Source: Lichenihabitans sp033947565
GTDB lineage: Bacteria > Pseudomonadota > Alphaproteobacteria > Rhizobiales > Beijerinckiaceae
Length of the DNA stretch: 64,000 nt
Direction of reading: 5' to 3'
Assembly (NCBI RefSeq): GCF_033947565.1
Contig: NZ_JARPVX010000012.1
Coordinates: 1-64,000 of the forward strand
This document shows positions 60,400 to 64,000 of the stretch, piece after piece. A program made the position numbers and the translations under genes. The notes beneath the pieces are model-generated. The model did not search any database. It was not told the DNA's origin and saw only the letters and a list, made by a program, of their open reading frames with translations. Position 1 is the stretch's first letter. Each line of letters starts with the position of its first letter.

Positions 60400-61521
60400 T
60401 CAGGGCGCCAGCGCCAGGCGGTCGCGCCCGCCCCGCTTCGCCTCATAAAGCGCGGCATCGGCGCGATCCATCAGCGCGTCGAGGCCGGTCGCGTCGGTAA
60501 GGCGGCTCGCGCCGATGCTGAGGGTCGCCGCAAGGCCTGGCGGCAGGAAGCTGGCCCCGGCGATCGCAAGATCGGCCCGCAGCACGCGGGCGATGACGCT
60601 GAGCTCCACCCCATCGAGGTCGGGCGCCAGGGCGATGAATTCGTCGCCGCCGAACCGCGCCGCCACGGCGCCTTGCGGCAAGCGGGCCAGCAGCCCTTCG
60701 GCCAAGGCCACCAGCAGCCGGTCGCCGGCCGCGTGGCCTGCGGTGTCGTTGACAGCCTTGAAGTGGTCCACATCGAGCAGCAGCAGCATGCCCGGGCACG
60801 GCAGCAAAGCCGCGGCACGCTCGCGAAAGGCGCGCCGGTTGAGGAGGCCGGTCAGCGGGTCGCGTTCGGCCAAGGTCGCGGTGTGCTCTTCCCGCCGGCG
60901 GCGCACGGCGGCTGCCATCAGCAAGGCCAGCAGCACTTCCACAAGGATGCCCTCGAAGAGCGACAGCTGGATCAGCAGCCCCTTGTAGCCCATCATGTCG
61001 ATAAAGGCGCCCGGGGCCGAGATCAGGGCCGTCTTGATTGCGTAGAAGGCGCCATGGGCCAGGAACACGGCGCCGAAGCGGCGCGACGACAGATCCGCGG
61101 CGCCGACCGACAACGCCAGCCAGGCGGTCCATAGCGAAAGCACGCAAACCAGCATGGCATTGGTTCTGCCGAAGATGCCGCTATGGGCGGCGTCGATCGG
61201 CACAAGCAGCAGTAGGCCCCATGGCGCCAACAGCGCCCACCACAGCAGCGTCGTGTGGCGGCCCGTGAACACAGTGGTGCCGCGCAGAAACAACAGATGG
61301 GCGACGATCAGCAGGCCGTTGGCGAACCAGACGCCCAGCAGGGGCGACGCGGCATAGCGCAACGGCGACAGGCTGCAGCCCACCACGATCGCCGCGAAGC
61401 CGGCGCTCCACAGGATCAAGGCGGGATCGCCGATGGCGCGCCATTCGAAGAACAAGAACGCCGCGGCGATCAGCGAGATCGCCAGCGTCAGCAGCAACAG
61501 GGTGGGCGCGTCGATCGCCAT
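60400..61521 (-). CDS. Membrane-bound diguanylate cyclase (GGDEF)
   Basis: A 373-residue protein with six or seven N-terminal hydrophobic segments (about residues 5-210) and a C-terminal GGDEF domain from about 220 (ERDPLTGLLNRRAFRERAA, then LLLLDVDHFKAVNDTAGHAAGDRLL). The active-site motif GGDEF is intact at 291-295, so c-di-GMP synthesis is likely. The RxxD inhibitory site five residues upstream of GGDEF is not present, so product inhibition by that route is not expected. The membrane part does not match a sensor domain I can name. It converges on the HxlR gene. Confidence 0.9.
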   Translation of the reverse strand: MAIDAPTLLLLTLAISLIAAAFLFFEWRAIGDPALILWSAGFAAIVVGCSLSPLRYAASPLLGVWFANGLLIVAHLLFLRGTTVFTGRHTTLLWWALLAPWGLLLLVPIDAAHSGIFGRTNAMLVCVLSLWTAWLALSVGAADLSSRRFGAVFLAHGAFYAIKTALISAPGAFIDMMGYKGLLIQLSLFEGILVEVLLALLMAAAVRRRREEHTATLAERDPLTGLLNRRAFRERAAALLPCPGMLLLLDVDHFKAVNDTAGHAAGDRLLVALAEGLLARLPQGAVAARFGGDEFIALAPDLDGVELSVIARVLRADLAIAGASFLPPGLAATLSIGASRLTDATGLDALMDRADAALYEAKRGGRDRLALAP

Positions 61522-61662
61522 TGCGTCGGATCAATAAGAGAAACGCGCCATAGCTAGCCGCACAGGCTTGCTAAAACCTTCATCGTTCGAGGCTTTCTCA
61601 AGGGACAAGCATTCGGCGACTTGGCTTTTGCCGTTGGCGATCCGCCCGGCGGCCCAGCAACC

Positions 61663-62169
61663 CTACAGGAGCCGACCCGGCAGAACCGGGGCAGGAGCCC
61701 CGGCCGCCGCCCCTTTCAGGACGCCGGATTGGCGGGCCTCGCGCAGGGCCCGGTTGGCGAGGCCATCGACGCGCTCGTTATGCGGGTCGCCGTTGTGGCC
61801 CCGCACCCAGCGGGTTTGCAGCGTGCGGGCATCGGCCAGCGCGAACAGCGCCTTCCACAAAGCGAGGTTCGACACGGGCTTGCCTTCGGCATTGCGGAAG
61901 CCGCGGCGCTCCCAGCCCTTGCGCCATTCGGTGAGGCCCTTCAGCACATATTGGCTGTCCGACACGAGTTCCACCGGCGCGCCCACCGGCACGCGGCCAA
62001 GCCCCTCGATGGCGGCCGTCAATTCCGCGATCTGGTTGGTGCCGTGGCCGATGAAGCCGTAATGCTCGACACCTTCGGCGGCCCCGGGGGCGATGAGGTA
62101 GAGGCCCCAGGCACAGGGTCCGGGGTTGGTGGGGGCGCAAGCGCCGTCCGTATAGGCGATCCAGGTCAT
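61663..62169 (-). CDS. rnhA: Ribonuclease HI
   Basis: A 168-residue RNase HI that removes RNA from RNA-DNA hybrids. The acidic active site is visible as Asp8 (IAYTDGAC), Glu49 (NQIAELTAAIEGL), Asp71 (VSDSQYVLKGL) and the C-terminal VRGHNGDPHNERVDGLAN with His and Asp. The end carries an Ala/Pro-rich extension of some 15 residues. It follows thrB by 9 bases, the usual ispH-thrB-rnhA arrangement of Rhizobiales. Confidence 0.95.
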   Translation of the reverse strand: MTWIAYTDGACAPTNPGPCAWGLYLIAPGAAEGVEHYGFIGHGTNQIAELTAAIEGLGRVPVGAPVELVSDSQYVLKGLTEWRKGWERRGFRNAEGKPVSNLALWKALFALADARTLQTRWVRGHNGDPHNERVDGLANRALREARQSGVLKGAAAGAPAPVLPGRLL

Positions 62170-62178
62170 CGGCGAGCT

Positions 62179-63144
62179 TTAGCCCGGCAGGCCATAGATT
62201 CGCGAGTCCTCGACGCCGACGTGGAAGCGCAATTTGGCCAGATATTCGCGCGGGTCCTTGGGCTTCACCAGGGCACCGGGCGGCACGTTCAGCCAGTCGA
62301 CCAGCCGGGTCAGCATGAACCGCAGGGCCGAGCCGCGCGCCAGCACCGGCAGCGCCGCTGCCTCGGCGGGATTGAGCGGCCGCACCGCCGCATAGCCTTC
62401 CATCAGGGCGCGGCCGCGCGCCGGATCGAAGCGGTGGTCGGCGTCGAAGCACCAAGCATTGAGGCAGATCGACAGATCGTAGGCGAAGCTGTCCGTACAG
62501 GCGAAGTAGAAGTCGATGAGGCCGGACAGCCGGTCGCCGAGAAAGAACACGTTGTCGGGGAAGAGATCGGCGTGGATGACGCCCATCGGCAGGCCGACCG
62601 GCCAGCGCGCCTCGATATCCGCGAGGGCGGCGGCCGCCTCGGCGGCCAGGCCCGGCACGACGGTGTCGGCCCGGGCGCCGGCCTGGGCCAGCAACCCATG
62701 CCAGCCCGCGACCGAGAGCGGATTGGGCCGCCCCATCGGGAAATTCGCCACGGCGAGATGCAGTTGGGCCAGCACGGCGCCGAGCGCCCCGCAATGGATC
62801 GGCTGCGGATCGGCGATCCACACGCCATCGAGAAATGTCATGATGGCGGCGGGCCGACCGCACAGCGTGCCCAGGGCCGCGCCGGCGCGGTTGGGCACCG
62901 GCTGCGGACAGGTCAATCCCTTGGCGGCCAGATGTTCCAATAAGGCCACGAAGAACGGCAGGTCGCCGGCCGCGACGCGCTTTTCGTAGAGCGTCAGGAT
63001 ATAGGTGCCGGCCGTGGTGCCGAGCAGGAAGTTCGAGTTCTCGACGCCTTCCGCGATGCCCTTCAGCGCCGTCAGGCCGCCGATGTCATAAGTCCGGAGA
63101 AAGCCGTCCAGGTCGCTGGCCGACACATCGGTATAGACCGCCAT
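62179..63144 (-). CDS. thrB: Homoserine kinase (aminoglycoside-phosphotransferase fold)
   Basis: A 321-residue homoserine kinase of the alphaproteobacterial ThrB type, which has an APH-like rather than a GHMP fold; it makes O-phosphohomoserine for threonine synthesis. GIAEGVENSNFLLGTTAGTYILTLYEKRV is the N-lobe, MGVIHADLFPDNVFF the Brenner (catalytic) loop and GLIDFYFACTDSFAYDLSICLNAWCF the metal-binding region. It lies between ispH (33 bases) and rnhA (9 bases) in one transcription unit. Confidence 0.94.
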   Translation of the reverse strand: MAVYTDVSASDLDGFLRTYDIGGLTALKGIAEGVENSNFLLGTTAGTYILTLYEKRVAAGDLPFFVALLEHLAAKGLTCPQPVPNRAGAALGTLCGRPAAIMTFLDGVWIADPQPIHCGALGAVLAQLHLAVANFPMGRPNPLSVAGWHGLLAQAGARADTVVPGLAAEAAAALADIEARWPVGLPMGVIHADLFPDNVFFLGDRLSGLIDFYFACTDSFAYDLSICLNAWCFDADHRFDPARGRALMEGYAAVRPLNPAEAAALPVLARGSALRFMLTRLVDWLNVPPGALVKPKDPREYLAKLRFHVGVEDSRIYGLPG

Positions 63145-63177
63145 GGGATGCGGCGCCGTGCGGGGCTGCCCGGGCTC

Positions 63178-64000
63178 TCAGGCGAGCGCGGGCGCGCCCT
63201 GGGTGACGGGCCGCAGTTCGCGCGGCAACGGGAAGAACATGTTCTCCTGCACGGTGGCGACCGTCTCGACCTCGATCGTGTATTTTTCCGCGAAGGCGTC
63301 GATGATCTCCTCGACCAGCACTTCCGGGGCCGAAGCGCCGGCCGTGATGCCGATCGTCCTGATGCCGTCCATATGGGTCCAGTCGATGTCGGACGCCCGC
63401 AGCACGAGCTGGCTGTTCTTGCAGCCCTCGCGCTCGCTGACTTCCTTCAGACGCTGGGAGTTCGACGAATTGGCAGACCCCACCACCAGCAGCGCATCCA
63501 CCTTGTGGGCGATCTGCTTGACGGCTTCCTGCCGGTTGGTGGTGGCGTAACAGATGTCTTCCTTGTGGGGGCTGACGATGGTCGGGAAGCGCAGCTTCAG
63601 CGTATCGACGATACCCTGCGTGTCGTCGACCGACAGGGTCGTCTGCGTCACGAAGGCAAGGGAGCTTTGCGACAGTTCCGTGCCGCGCGCATCCGCCAAA
63701 CGATGCACGTCCTCGATGTTCTCGACCAGGATGACGGCGCCCTGCGGCAATTGGCCAAGCGTGCCCACCACCTCCGGATGGCCGGCATGGCCGACCAGGA
63801 TCACCCGATGGCCGCGGCGGTGATGCAGCTCTGCTTCGCGATGCACCTTGGTGACCAGCGGGCAGGTCGCGTCGATGGCGAACATCTTGCGCTGCGACGC
63901 CTCGGCCGGCACGGATTTCGGCACGCCATGGGCCGAAAAGATCACCGGCGCCTCGGTATCGGGGATCTCGTCGAGTTCCTCGACGAAGATGGCACCCTTT
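63178..64000 (-). CDS. ispH: 4-hydroxy-3-methylbut-2-enyl diphosphate reductase (partial, 5' end beyond window)
   Basis: The C-terminal 274 or so residues of IspH, the last enzyme of the MEP isoprenoid pathway, an oxygen-sensitive [4Fe-4S] reductase giving IPP and DMAPP. Visible are VIFSAHGVPKSVPAEA (His), DATCPLVTKVHREAE (cluster Cys), HAGHPEVVGTLGQ, FVTQTTLSVDDT, DICYATTNRQEAV (cluster Cys) and VVGSANSSNSQRL, all expected. The N-terminal part with the first cluster Cys is off the right edge. First gene of the ispH-thrB-rnhA unit. Confidence 0.96.
   Translation of the reverse strand, partial: KGAIFVEELDEIPDTEAPVIFSAHGVPKSVPAEASQRKMFAIDATCPLVTKVHREAELHHRRGHRVILVGHAGHPEVVGTLGQLPQGAVILVENIEDVHRLADARGTELSQSSLAFVTQTTLSVDDTQGIVDTLKLRFPTIVSPHKEDICYATTNRQEAVKQIAHKVDALLVVGSANSSNSQRLKEVSEREGCKNSQLVLRASDIDWTHMDGIRTIGITAGASAPEVLVEEIIDAFAEKYTIEVETVATVQENMFFPLPRELRPVTQGAPALA

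Overview
This 64 kb window is GC-rich alphaproteobacterial chromosome, most likely from the Hyphomicrobiales (Rhizobiales), perhaps near Methylobacteriaceae or Beijerinckiaceae; the family is a guess. The order rests on gene content and neighbourhoods: ruvX divergent from gatCAB, ccmAB divergent from acnA, ispH-thrB-rnhA, an IalB-family protein, parE divergent from recJ, and a small RNA with the hallmark decamer of the alpha-r8/MmgR family. Coding density is high and almost all of it is core metabolism and information processing. I see no prophage, insertion sequence, CRISPR array or defence island.

Layout. 0-9 kb: the end of an unidentified gene, a prepilin peptidase, a PAP2 membrane phosphatase, a very large GlgX-MalQ glycogen-degradation fusion, a DUF1275 membrane protein, an exported MetX-like hydrolase, TenA and two small membrane proteins. 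9-13.5 kb: ruvX, then gatC-gatA-(chorismate mutase)-gatB and an MmgR-like sRNA with its own promoter and terminator. 13.7-18.3 kb: a three-subunit molybdenum aldehyde oxidoreductase (PaoABC type) and a maleylacetoacetate-isomerase-like GST. 18.4-25.1 kb: ccmBA, acnA, an internally shortened YbaK, carbonic anhydrase plus bestrophin, thioredoxin. 25.1-31.3 kb: a structured intergenic element, then an accessory-looking oxidation operon (alpha/beta hydrolase fused to a gluconate-2-dehydrogenase subunit 3 domain, a GMC oxidoreductase with four clustered cysteines, a Gfo/Idh/MocA oxidoreductase) and a dicarboxylate symporter. 31.3-42.4 kb: recJ, parE, a DEAD-box helicase with a pentapeptide-repeat tail, LysE exporter, IscA-like protein, HspQ, IalB-like protein, a YejA-like binding protein and a FrnE/DsbA oxidoreductase. 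42.6-44.7 kb: tRNA-Ala(GGC), a frameshifted MFS symporter and a DUF892 ferritin-like protein.

44.8-58 kb is the str-S10-spc ribosomal supercluster on the minus strand (rpsL-rpsG-fusA-tuf-rpsJ ... rplF-rplR). It is unusual: it stops after rplR with a strong terminator, so rpsE, rpmD, rplO, secY and the alpha operon must lie elsewhere; it has a 277-base spacer between rpsQ and rplN; and it does not follow directly on rpoBC. 58-64 kb holds a UDP-glucuronate decarboxylase, azoR with a divergent HxlR regulator, a diguanylate cyclase, and rnhA-thrB-ispH (ispH cut by the window edge).

The most interesting items are the truncated spc operon, the hydrolase/G2DH3-GMC-Gfo oxidation module with the structured element upstream, the loop-deleted YbaK, the carbonic anhydrase-bestrophin pair and the MmgR-type sRNA. 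No convincing wholly new system was found; the oxidation module is the nearest candidate.
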